Assembly (NCBI GenBank): GCA_035632955.1
Contig: DASQFU010000004.1
Location: forward strand, 1-23,129
Length of the DNA: 23,129 nucleotides
From: DASQFU01 sp035632955
Lineage (GTDB): Bacteria > Eisenbacteria > RBG-16-71-46
Direction: 5' to 3'
Made by a program: the position numbers and the translations under genes. Shown here one piece after another: positions 1 to 6,672 of the stretch (position 1 is the first letter of the stretch; every line of letters starts with the position of its first letter). The notes beneath the pieces were generated by a model. That model had not been told where the DNA came from, did not search any database, and was given only the letters and a program-made list of their open reading frames with translations.

Positions 1-828
1 ATGAGCAGGTTCTGGGCAATCCCTCTGGCTGCGGCCCTGGCGCTGAGCGGCTGCGACGACAGCGTCAGTCCGCGCGATGTCACCCCTCCCGCAGCGCCCC
101 GCGGTTTCCGCACGGTCACCGGCGACGGTCGGGTCTATCTGAGCTGGCTCGATAACACCGAGCACGACGTCGCTGGCTACCGTCTCTACGTGGGCTCGTG
201 CGATGATCTCGGCTGCCCATACACGTTCGCCGCTGCCACGACCGAGAACACGCACACCCTGAGCAGTCTCGCCAACGGCGTGACGCGCTACTTTGCGGTC
301 GCCGCGGTGGATCGCGAAGGCAACGAGAGCGATCTCTCGTACGACACGGTGTTCGACACCCCGCGGCCGGAAGACTTCGATCAGCCGCTCACCAACTACC
401 TGAGCACCGTCGCGGGCAGCGGATACGACTTTTCCGCGTACCGCACCCGCGACTACGATGATCCCGCGACCGATATCTTCTTCGGATCCAACGGCAGCAT
501 TCACCAGATGTTCGTGCCCGACTTCAACACCGACATTCAGGACGCCGGATACGCCGCGAATCTGGACGCCGTCGATTTCGCGCCTTCCGGCGGCTGGTCG
601 CCTTCCGGGACCGTGGAGCTGATCGTGGGTCATTGCTACGTCGTGTGGACGCGCGACGACCACTTCGCGAAGTTCCGCGTCACCGCGCTCACGTCGAGCG
701 CGGTGCGCTTCGACTGGGCTTATCAGACCGATGCCGGCAATCCCGAGCTGAAGGCCCAGCGGGCGCGCGACGAGGATCGCCCGGGCGGCGTCGCGCCGGG
801 GCGGCGGCCGATCTACTGGGCCCGGTAG
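1..828 (+). CDS. Fibronectin type III domain lipoprotein
   Basis: The protein has 275 residues. It opens with a short lipoprotein signal peptide ending in the lipobox LSGC (Cys18), so it is probably anchored to a membrane facing the periplasm or exterior. Residues about 28-118 form a fibronectin type III-like beta-sandwich, with motifs such as PPAAPRGFRT, VYLSW, VAGYRLYVG and YFAVAAVDREGNES. The remaining 150 residues match no family I recognise. They contain aromatic, beta-rich stretches (IHQMFVPDF, GHCYVVWTRDDHFAKFRV) and may form a second small domain. The ATG is the first base of the window, so an upstream start cannot be excluded, although the signal peptide looks complete. The stop lies only 9 bases before the next gene, indicating an operon with the two following exported proteins. 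The function is unknown; FN3 domains usually mediate binding or spacing in extracellular proteins. Confidence 0.8.
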   Translation: MSRFWAIPLAAALALSGCDDSVSPRDVTPPAAPRGFRTVTGDGRVYLSWLDNTEHDVAGYRLYVGSCDDLGCPYTFAAATTENTHTLSSLANGVTRYFAVAAVDREGNESDLSYDTVFDTPRPEDFDQPLTNYLSTVAGSGYDFSAYRTRDYDDPATDIFFGSNGSIHQMFVPDFNTDIQDAGYAANLDAVDFAPSGGWSPSGTVELIVGHCYVVWTRDDHFAKFRVTALTSSAVRFDWAYQTDAGNPELKAQRARDEDRPGGVAPGRRPIYWAR

Positions 829-837
829 GGAGGGAGC

Positions 838-1359
838 GTGCGGTGGACCCGGTGGTGGGGGCTGGTCGCCGGGTTGGGTGCGCTGTCCGGGTGCGTGTAC
901 GGCTATCAGACCGTGGCTCACGAGTCCCGTTACAGCCGATCGTCACGGCCGGACGCGAGCTACTACTGCTACGACTGCCATGGTTACAGGTATTTCGATC
1001 CGTACTACGATTGGTGCGCGGATTACGGGTTTCGCTATCGCTGGACGGATCACCCGCGGGTAATCACGCTCTATCGCCAGCGCTACGTCCGGATCAAAGA
1101 GAGCCATCCCGAGTACGGCCGCTATCGTTATCGCGCCGAATACCGGCGCGAACCGCGCTATCGCGACGCTCGCGACTACGACGCGTGGCGCCGCCAGCAA
1201 CGCAAGCCGGAAGTCGGGGACGAGCGCAGGGATCGCAAGCAGGTCCGAAAGAAGGAGCACGAGCAACCGGTTCCAAGAGGCAAGTCGAAGGGCCGCGAAG
1301 GCAAGGGTGCGCCCGACCGCGAGTCGCGACGCAGCCCGCCGGGAGGATGGTCACCATGA
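838..1359 (+). CDS. Tyr/Arg-rich lipoprotein with CYDCH motif
   Basis: The protein has 173 residues and starts at GTG 838, preceded by a strong AGGGAGGG ribosome-binding site immediately after the upstream stop codon. A lipobox (LSGC, Cys19) ends the signal peptide. The mature part is rich in Tyr, Arg and Asp. It carries CYDCH at residues 44-48, then FDPYYDWC and FRYRW. The C-terminal third is charged and low-complexity (Lys/Arg/Glu) and probably disordered. The same CYDCH...FDPYY..C...FR arrangement recurs in the next gene. CYDCH fits the CXXCH haem-c motif, but no cytochrome fold is recognisable, so the motif could equally bind another metal or form disulfides. The stop codon overlaps the next ATG (ATGA), which implies translational coupling. 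The family is not recognised. Confidence 0.75.
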   Translation: MRWTRWWGLVAGLGALSGCVYGYQTVAHESRYSRSSRPDASYYCYDCHGYRYFDPYYDWCADYGFRYRWTDHPRVITLYRQRYVRIKESHPEYGRYRYRAEYRREPRYRDARDYDAWRRQQRKPEVGDERRDRKQVRKKEHEQPVPRGKSKGREGKGAPDRESRRSPPGGWSP

Positions 1360-3032
1360 AACCCAGTCAGATGGTTCGCGTGATGGTACTGGCGGCGTTC
1401 GGCGTGCTGCCGGGAGCCGCGGCCCTGGCGGAACGCACGCTCGGCGTCGAGATCTGGACCCGGCAGGGGGACGATGCGGTGTACCAACCGGGCGACCGGC
1501 TGGAAGTGAAGGCGCGAACCTCAGACGACGCCTATCTGCTCGTCTACGAGATCGACGCCGACGGCAACGTCGTTTTGCTCTATCCCTATCGGGGCAGCCG
1601 CGGTCTGGTGGAGGGTCGCGCGACCCATTTGGTCCCGCCGGAGCGCTCCAACGTCGATCTGGTGGTCCAGGATCCGGTCGGCCAGTGCTACGTCGTCGCG
1701 ATCGCATCGCGCGAGCCCTTCGTCGACCTGCCGTGGTACCTGCGACCCTACGACGTACAGGCTCAGAGCATCGGCTACGAGGGGGATCCGGACGAGGAAG
1801 AGGGCATCACGTCCGAGGGGCGAATCGTCGGCGATCCGTACGTCGCCATGGAACGCATCCGGCGCCGCGTGCTGGAGAACCCGGACGACGAGGACGCATT
1901 CGCCACGGCGTACACGTCCTACTACGTGCATCACGAGGTGCGCTACCCGCGTTACCTCTGCTACGACTGTCATCGTCCGAACTACTGGTCCTGGTGGAGC
2001 GACTTCGACCCCTATTACGCGAGCTGCAGCGTGTTCGACTTCCGGGTCAACGCGGGTTGGGGTTGGGGTCCGAGCTACTGGTTCGGCAGCGTCCCCTACT
2101 ACTACTACGTCCACCGCCACGATTGCCCGCCGCATTGGCGGCATCGTTTCGGGAGCGCGTGGTACTCGTCCTGGGACGGATGGCGCCGCTGGTGCTCGAC
2201 CTGGGGCGGTCCACTGGTTCGCTACAAGTCCGATCCGCCGGCTGGCTACGTGCCGCCGTCTCGGTATCGCGACGCGTCGAGACGCACCCGTCCTCCCGGC
2301 TTCCTGAGCACGCAGGTCATCAAGGGACGTAGCGGTCTGCGCGTGCCGGGGACGATTGGCGCGCAGCGACGGACGTCGGAAGAGCCGGGCTCGCGGGGAA
2401 CGGACGGACGTGGGTCGTGGCGCACCAGAGGAACGATCGACAAGCCGGGAGCGGTGCGCAGACCCGGGAGAGAGATTACGCCGCGTCCTGCGGAGCGCGA
2501 GCTCCGCACGCTCGACGGCCGGCGTCGCGGCCAGAGGCTGCCGATGTCACCTCGGCCACGCGAGCTCGGTGTGTCGGACCGGGCACGGGACGGGCGACCA
2601 CGCGAGATCGGTGCATCGGACCGCGCACGAGACGAGCGGCCTCGCGAGCTCGGTACCCCGGATCGGGCACGGGACGAACGGCCACGCGACGCCGGTTCGT
2701 GGAACCGTCCGACGCGGCGGTCTCTGGACCTCGGCCCGCGCGCCGAACGGCCGCCTCGGAGCGAAGGCTCGTTGGATCGGCCGCAGCGTGCGGAGCGACC
2801 GCGTCCGCGGTTCGAGGCTCCGCGCGCCGGACGCCCTCGTGAAGCGCGTCCGCCTGCAGAAGCGCGCGAAGATCACCCGCGCGCCGAGCGTTCCCACCAG
2901 CCTCCCGCCGAGAGGCCTCGCCTCGAACGGCCACCCGACCGGCCGCCAAGCCCGCCGCCGGCCCGCTCGGAACCGGGTCACGATCGTGGGGTAGGCCATT
3001 GGGGCGGGCGTGGCGGCCGAGGCAACCGCTGA
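1356..3032 (+). CDS. DUF4384-like exported protein with CYDCH motif and Arg-rich tail
   Basis: The start chosen is ATG 1356, which overlaps the previous stop and sits 9 bases after GGGAGG. An ATG at 1347 lies directly on that ribosome-binding site and is less likely. The protein has 558 residues. It has a signal peptide (residues 1-26, cleavage after ALA), then a DUF4384-like beta domain at about 28-125 (GVEIWTRQGDD, YQPGDRLEVKAR, AYLLVYEIDADGNVVLLYP). DUF4384 is a family of exported proteins of uncertain role. A Tyr/Trp-rich central region (185-290) holds CYDCH at 202-206, FDPYYASC, YYYYVHRHDC and HWRHRF, partly shared with the upstream lipoprotein. From about residue 300 to the end it is Arg/Pro/Glu-rich and probably disordered, with a 14-residue tandem repeat. 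The open frame extends upstream of 1347, but that part overlaps the two preceding genes in another frame and is not real. Confidence 0.75.
   Translation: MKPSQMVRVMVLAAFGVLPGAAALAERTLGVEIWTRQGDDAVYQPGDRLEVKARTSDDAYLLVYEIDADGNVVLLYPYRGSRGLVEGRATHLVPPERSNVDLVVQDPVGQCYVVAIASREPFVDLPWYLRPYDVQAQSIGYEGDPDEEEGITSEGRIVGDPYVAMERIRRRVLENPDDEDAFATAYTSYYVHHEVRYPRYLCYDCHRPNYWSWWSDFDPYYASCSVFDFRVNAGWGWGPSYWFGSVPYYYYVHRHDCPPHWRHRFGSAWYSSWDGWRRWCSTWGGPLVRYKSDPPAGYVPPSRYRDASRRTRPPGFLSTQVIKGRSGLRVPGTIGAQRRTSEEPGSRGTDGRGSWRTRGTIDKPGAVRRPGREITPRPAERELRTLDGRRRGQRLPMSPRPRELGVSDRARDGRPREIGASDRARDERPRELGTPDRARDERPRDAGSWNRPTRRSLDLGPRAERPPRSEGSLDRPQRAERPRPRFEAPRAGRPREARPPAEAREDHPRAERSHQPPAERPRLERPPDRPPSPPPARSEPGHDRGVGHWGGRGGRGNR
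2553..2720 (+). repeat. Four imperfect 42-bp in-frame tandem repeats
   Basis: Four consecutive 42-base units, starting at 2553, 2595, 2637 and 2679, encode variants of the 14-residue unit RPRELGxxDRARDE in the tail of the DUF4384-like protein. The first three are close copies; the fourth diverges after RPRD. Units are contiguous without spacers. They are probably a product of slippage or unequal recombination in a disordered region, and copy number may vary between strains. Confidence 0.8.
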
Positions 3033-3046
3033 GCGTCCGCGTCATC

Positions 3047-3055
3047 TGCTAGACT
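3047..3055 (+). promoter_or_regulatory. Possible extended -10 element before the PorV/PorQ-like gene
   Basis: TGC followed by TAGACT resembles an extended -10 box and lies about 40 bases before the ATG at 3095. No convincing -35 box is visible at the usual spacing, so this is a weak call. Confidence 0.25.
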
Positions 3056-3094
3056 TCTCGCTCACTTGCAGCCCGTCTTGCGCACTGGAGCCTC

Positions 3095-4033
3095 ATGCCG
3101 AACCTTCGCCATCCGCTGATTCTTCCCGCGCTGGTCGTTTTGTCGAGCGCCGCTCTGTGCCTCGCGCCCTCCGGGGCGCGAGCGGTCACGGCCGGCTTCG
3201 CGTTCCTCGAGGTTCCCGCCGGCGCTCGCGCGTCGGCGCTCGGTGGCGCGTACGGAACCCTCGCCGACGGCGTCGATGCCGCGTTCTGGAATGTGGCAGG
3301 CCTGGCCGGCGTCCAGGGTCTCCAGGTCATGGGCAGCCACTACGAGTTCTTCGAGAGCCTGCGCCACGATCAAGTCGCCGTGGCGGGGCGACTCTTCGGT
3401 GGTGGACTCGCGGCGTCGGTGCGCGCGCTCTATTCCGAGCCGATCGAGGAGCGTGACGAAAGCGGGAATCTGATCGGGACCTTCGGCGCCCACGATCTCG
3501 AGTTCGGACTGGCGTACGGCCGCTCGCTGGGCGGGGGGTTGCGAGTCGGCGGGTCCGCGCAGCTCTTCCGCGAACGCGTCGCGAACCTGGCGGCGAGCAC
3601 GTACGGCTTCGGTGGAGGGGCGTCCTGGGAGCCCCCACCGCTGCCGCGGATGAGGCTCGGTGTCTCGCTCCACAACTGGGGCGCGGACGCGGAATACCTC
3701 ATCGACGGGGTGCCCGGCGCGCCGGTGCCTCTGCCGACCGCCGTGCAAACCGGCGTTTCCTACGGTCTCGACCTCGGCGGCCAGCTCGGCGCTCGCGCGG
3801 CGCTCGAGACGCGTCTCACGCGCGGCCGCAACGCGGTCGGGATGCTGGGCGCGGAGCTGTCTCACCCGCTCGGCGCAGCGGTGCGGCTGGGAATGCGGGC
3901 GAACGACGACGCCTCGTCGCTGAGCGTGGGAGCGGGATACGCACTCTCGGCGCTCCGCATCGACTATGCGTTCGTTCCCTACCGGCTCGATCTCGGCGAC
4001 ACGCATCGGCTGTCCTTCGCCGCGCAGTTCTGA
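3095..4033 (+). CDS. PorV/PorQ-family outer-membrane protein
   Basis: The protein has 312 residues. A signal peptide is cleaved after about residue 30 (GARA). The mature start, AGFAFLEVPAGARASALGGAYGTLADGVDAAFWN in pieces (AGFAFLEV, GARASALGGAY, DGVDAAFWNVAGLA), is the characteristic N-terminal signature of the PorV/PorQ (UPF0164) family of outer-membrane beta barrels. Alternating hydrophobic strands follow throughout, ending in an aromatic C-terminal residue (SFAAQF), as usual for barrel proteins recognised by the BAM machinery. PorV and PorQ in Bacteroidetes act with the type IX secretion system as shuttles or anchors for secreted cargo. In other FCB lineages related barrels occur without a proven secretion role. 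The presence of a protein with a sorting-type C-terminus at 21361 makes a similar role plausible but unproven. The gene stands alone and converges with lpxH. Confidence 0.85.
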   Translation: MPNLRHPLILPALVVLSSAALCLAPSGARAVTAGFAFLEVPAGARASALGGAYGTLADGVDAAFWNVAGLAGVQGLQVMGSHYEFFESLRHDQVAVAGRLFGGGLAASVRALYSEPIEERDESGNLIGTFGAHDLEFGLAYGRSLGGGLRVGGSAQLFRERVANLAASTYGFGGGASWEPPPLPRMRLGVSLHNWGADAEYLIDGVPGAPVPLPTAVQTGVSYGLDLGGQLGARAALETRLTRGRNAVGMLGAELSHPLGAAVRLGMRANDDASSLSVGAGYALSALRIDYAFVPYRLDLGDTHRLSFAAQF

Positions 4034-4057
4034 CGCCGCCGGGCACCGGCCAGAGGC

Positions 4058-4792
4058 TCAGCCTTCCGGCCAGACCTCCAGGCGCAGCTCCCCATTCTCG
4101 AGCACGACGTAGGTGAACTGATCCACCCAATCGCCGAGCACGAAGAACGCATTGTTGCCGTCCCGGCGCTCGAAGGCGTGGTGGAAGTGTCCGATCATCA
4201 CCGTGTCGAACCCTTCGGCGATACGAGGGGCCGCCACTTCGCGCCACAGACGATCGCCATCCAGCGAGCGATCGCCTTTGACGTGTCGTGACAGGCTCGA
4301 CGCCCAGTGCGCGAGGGGAATGCCGAGATCGGGATGCAGCCAGCGATAAGCCGCGATGCTGGCTGGATGGCGCAGGACGCGTTTGAGAATCCGGTAGCCG
4401 AGATCGCCGCCGATCAGGCCGTCGCCATGATGGATCCAGATGCGCCGCTGCTGCCGCGTCATGCTCAACGACTGGCCGTGGGTCTCCAGACCCAGCTCGT
4501 CGCTCAGGAACGATCCGAGGTAGAAGTCGTGATTGCCGGTGAGGTAGGCGATCTTCACGCCGCTCGCTCGCAAGCGACGTAGCTCGGCCAGCGTGTCGAA
4601 ATGCCGGCGCGGGATCGCGGTGCGATATTCGAACCAGAAGTCGAACAGGTCGCCGACAATGAACAGCTCGGATGCGCGACCGGGCAGGGAAGTCAAAAAA
4701 CGGTGAAGGCGTCGCTCGCGAGCCGCTTCCCGAGCCCGTGGCTCGGCGCCGAGGTGCGCGTCGGAGAGGAAGAAGACGGCCGCCTCGGACAT
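4058..4792 (-). CDS. lpxH: UDP-2,3-diacylglucosamine diphosphatase (LpxH)
   Basis: This is a 244-residue calcineurin-like metallophosphoesterase. It hydrolyses UDP-2,3-diacylglucosamine to lipid X, the fourth step of lipid A synthesis, at the cytoplasmic face of the inner membrane. All metal-binding motifs are visible: SDAHLG (Asp11, His13), GDLFDFW (Asp48), GNHDFYLG (Asn87, His88), HHGD (His122) and GHFHH (His202, His204). The length and the GDLFDFWFEYR motif match the LpxH family rather than generic phosphodiesterases. The ATG at 4792 gives a compact N-terminus with DxH at residue 11. No Shine-Dalgarno sequence is seen; a promoter lies almost directly on the start. The gene is divergent from degP and convergent with the PorV/PorQ-like gene, and its presence supports a lipid A-containing outer membrane. 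Confidence 0.9.
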   Translation of the reverse strand: MSEAAVFFLSDAHLGAEPRAREAARERRLHRFLTSLPGRASELFIVGDLFDFWFEYRTAIPRRHFDTLAELRRLRASGVKIAYLTGNHDFYLGSFLSDELGLETHGQSLSMTRQQRRIWIHHGDGLIGGDLGYRILKRVLRHPASIAAYRWLHPDLGIPLAHWASSLSRHVKGDRSLDGDRLWREVAAPRIAEGFDTVMIGHFHHAFERRDGNNAFFVLGDWVDQFTYVVLENGELRLEVWPEG

Positions 4793-4800
4793 GGGCGGCA

Positions 4801-4829
4801 GGATAACAACCGGGATTGAAGAGCGACAA
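4801..4829 (-). promoter_or_regulatory. lpxH promoter, nearly leaderless
   Basis: Reading the minus strand, TTGTCG (4829-4824) is separated by 17 bases from TTATCC (4806-4801), and the ATG follows 8 bases later. Transcription would start about 1-2 bases before the start codon. This agrees with the lack of a Shine-Dalgarno sequence. Confidence 0.45.
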
Positions 4830-4949
4830 GCCGAACGCCGATGTCATGGGCGCGTGCCGAACGCCCACGTTCAGCCTGCTCGATGCGACGCTCGTCCGAA
4901 GCCGTGGGCCGCGCGCCCGGCGCACGGGAACCATCGCCGCACGGATGGG

Positions 4950-4955
4950 TATAAT
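4950..4955 (+). promoter_or_regulatory. Candidate -10 box for degP
   Basis: A perfect TATAAT stands out in this GC-rich DNA, about 160 bases before the degP start. The -35 region at 17-base spacing is GGAACC, which does not fit sigma-70 but recalls the GGAAC core of extracytoplasmic-function sigma factors that often control degP-type genes. The choice between the two cannot be made from sequence alone. Confidence 0.35.
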
Positions 4956-5113
4956 CGCGCGGGTATGAGGACGAGGAGTCTCGGCAACATTTGACGGCAC
5001 TGTGACAGACCTTTTCGCCCTGCCGATAACCTCAATCAAGAGCTACGCGCCGCCCGCCGGCGGCGGAGAACCGCCCCGAAAGCGACGCTCCGATCCACGA
5101 GGAGGATGGACCC

Positions 5114-6601
5114 ATGAAACAAGATTCGGTACGCGGCATCCGGCCGCGCAGCTACTACATCGGCGCTGCGGCGCTCGTGCTGGTCGGGCTCATGATCGGC
5201 CTCGGCCTGAGCACGAGCCTCGATCTGCAGCGCGTTTCCACCGCCGGCAAGTCGGGACTGGCCGCGATCACCTCGTCGACGCCGTTGCCGGAGAGCCCGT
5301 TCGTCGGCGTCGTCGAAAAGGCGCTCCCGGCGGTCGTGTTCATCGACGTCCGGAAGAAGCTGGTCGCCCGCAGCGGCGACGATCCGCAAGATGATCTCTT
5401 CCGTCGCTTCTTCGGCGATCAGATGCGTCGCGAGCAGCGGGTGCCGAGCAGCGGTTCCGGTTTCATCGTCGACAAGCAGGGCCACGTGCTGACCAACAAC
5501 CACGTGGTGCGGGATGCGGACGACATCACCGTCACACTCAACGATCGGCGTTCCTTCAAGGCCAAGGTGGTCGGCTCGGACCCGGAGACCGACGTCGCCG
5601 TGATCAAGATCGACGCGCGCGAGCTGCCGACGCTGCCGCTCGGCGACTCCGACCATTTGCGGGTCGGCGATTGGGCGATCGCGATCGGCAACCCGCTCGG
5701 CGAGTTGCGCGGGTCTGTGACGGTCGGCGTCATCAGCGCCCAGGGTCGCTCGAACTTGAACATCTTCGGCGGCACGCCGGGGTTCCAGGACTTCATCCAG
5801 ACCGATGCCTCGATCAACTTCGGGAACTCGGGTGGCCCATTGTGCAACATCCGGGGCGAAGCGATCGGCATCAACACGGCGATCAATCCGAGCGGCCAAG
5901 GCATCGGCTTCGCGATCCCGATCAATCTCGCCAAGCACGTGGCCGATCAGCTGGTTGCCCACGGGACCGTGAAACGCGCCATGATGGGCGTGATGCTGGC
6001 CGAGCTGACTCCCGAGATCGCCGACGGTTTCGGACTCGAGACTCGTAACGGGGTCCTGATCTCGAACGTCATCAAGGACTCTCCGGCGGAACAGGCGGGC
6101 CTCAGGCGCAACGACGTGATCGTCGAATTCGACGGAAAGCCCGTGGCGGACATGCAAAAGTTCCGCATCCGGGTGGCCGATACGGAGGTTGGACGGAAGG
6201 TGCCGATGGTCGTGCTCCGCGACGGCAAGCGCGTCTCGGTCGCGATCACGCTGGGCGAGCGCGACACGCAGCTCCTGGCGCAAGGCGAACGTCCGGGCAA
6301 TCCGGCGACGGCCGAGCCGACGGCCGGGCTCACGGTGCGTGAGCCGACCGCCGACGAGCTGGCGAACTCGGGAGCCAAGGGTGGCGTGGTCGTCACGGAA
6401 GTCGAAAACGGCAGCGCCGCGGCGGACGCCGGGATCCAGTCCGGTGACGTGATCGAAGAGATCGGCGGCAAGCCGGTCACCTCGCCTGCGGTGCTCGCGC
6501 GGCAGTTGAAAGACGCGAAGGGGCGTGGCGCTCGGCACGGGGTGCTGCTGGTGACGCGCAATCGTACTTCGCAGTTCGTGGCGCTCGACCTGGAGGAATG
6601 A
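5114..6601 (+). CDS. DegP/HtrA-family periplasmic serine protease
   Basis: The protein has 495 residues. An N-terminal hydrophobic segment (residues 14-33) acts as a signal or anchor. A trypsin-like protease domain (about 62-260) carries the complete catalytic triad: His130 in TNNHVV, Asp160 in ETDVAVIKI and Ser239 in GNSGGP. Two PDZ domains follow, about 270-370 (GVLISNVIKDSPAEQAGLRRNDVI) and 400-490 (GGVVVTEVENGSAAADAGIQSGDVI). This is the standard architecture of Do/DegP/DegQ proteases, which degrade or refold misfolded envelope proteins. The ATG at 5114 follows GGAGG with 8 bases spacing. Adjacent genes for an outer-membrane barrel, lipid A synthesis and a murein amidase fit an envelope-maintenance neighbourhood. 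Assignment as DegP versus DegQ cannot be made by eye. Confidence 0.93.
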   Translation: MKQDSVRGIRPRSYYIGAAALVLVGLMIGLGLSTSLDLQRVSTAGKSGLAAITSSTPLPESPFVGVVEKALPAVVFIDVRKKLVARSGDDPQDDLFRRFFGDQMRREQRVPSSGSGFIVDKQGHVLTNNHVVRDADDITVTLNDRRSFKAKVVGSDPETDVAVIKIDARELPTLPLGDSDHLRVGDWAIAIGNPLGELRGSVTVGVISAQGRSNLNIFGGTPGFQDFIQTDASINFGNSGGPLCNIRGEAIGINTAINPSGQGIGFAIPINLAKHVADQLVAHGTVKRAMMGVMLAELTPEIADGFGLETRNGVLISNVIKDSPAEQAGLRRNDVIVEFDGKPVADMQKFRIRVADTEVGRKVPMVVLRDGKRVSVAITLGERDTQLLAQGERPGNPATAEPTAGLTVREPTADELANSGAKGGVVVTEVENGSAAADAGIQSGDVIEEIGGKPVTSPAVLARQLKDAKGRGARHGVLLVTRNRTSQFVALDLEE

Positions 6602-6620
6602 TCCAGAGGAGCGCCCTAAC

Positions 6621-6643
6621 GGGCGGGGCTCGGGCCCCCGTCC
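6621..6643 (+). other. GC-rich stem-loop before the amidase gene
   Basis: GGGCGGGG (6621-6628) pairs with CCCCGTCC (6636-6643), including one G-T pair, around a 7-base loop. It sits between the degP stop and the amidase ribosome-binding site and has no T-tract. It may shape the message between the two genes. Confidence 0.4.
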
Positions 6644-6654
6644 GGTGCGCCCAT

Positions 6655-6665
6655 GGAGGGGGTGA
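6655..6665 (+). promoter_or_regulatory. Ribosome-binding site that decides the amidase start
   Basis: GGAGGG followed by GGTGA lies 7 bases before ATG 6673. The alternative ATG at 6598 overlaps the degP stop and would add 25 residues without family character ahead of a normal signal peptide. Confidence 0.7.
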
Positions 6666-6672
6666 CCATCGT

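Larger units (their letters stand above)
4793..5113. other. Divergent intergenic region between lpxH and degP
   Basis: This 321-base stretch contains no credible gene; short open frames here have no ribosome-binding site or recognisable product. It holds the lpxH promoter candidate at its left edge, a perfect TATAAT at 4950-4955, an isolated TTGACG at 4991-4996 without a matching -10, and the degP ribosome-binding site GGAGG at 5101-5105. Confidence 0.7.

Noticed and set aside
967..981. Annotating the CYDCH lipoprotein as a c-type cytochrome
   Set aside because: CXXCH alone occurs by chance and no cytochrome fold or distal ligand can be identified; kept only as a hypothesis.
633..1346. Upstream part of the open frame that continues into the DUF4384-like protein
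   Set aside because: It overlaps two well-supported genes in other frames, is low-complexity Arg-rich, and lacks a signal peptide; the real start has a ribosome-binding site and signal sequence at 1356.
2553..2720. A possible CRISPR-like array
   Set aside because: The repeats are contiguous, lack spacers and keep the reading frame, so they are coding tandem repeats.
4051..4062. AGGC/GCCT mini-hairpin between the convergent PorV/PorQ-like and lpxH genes
   Set aside because: Only 4 base pairs, no flanking support; too weak to call a terminator.
5036..6538. A 500-codon minus-strand open frame opposite degP
   Set aside because: No recognisable family and no start signals; the opposite strand has an intact protease with a full catalytic triad.
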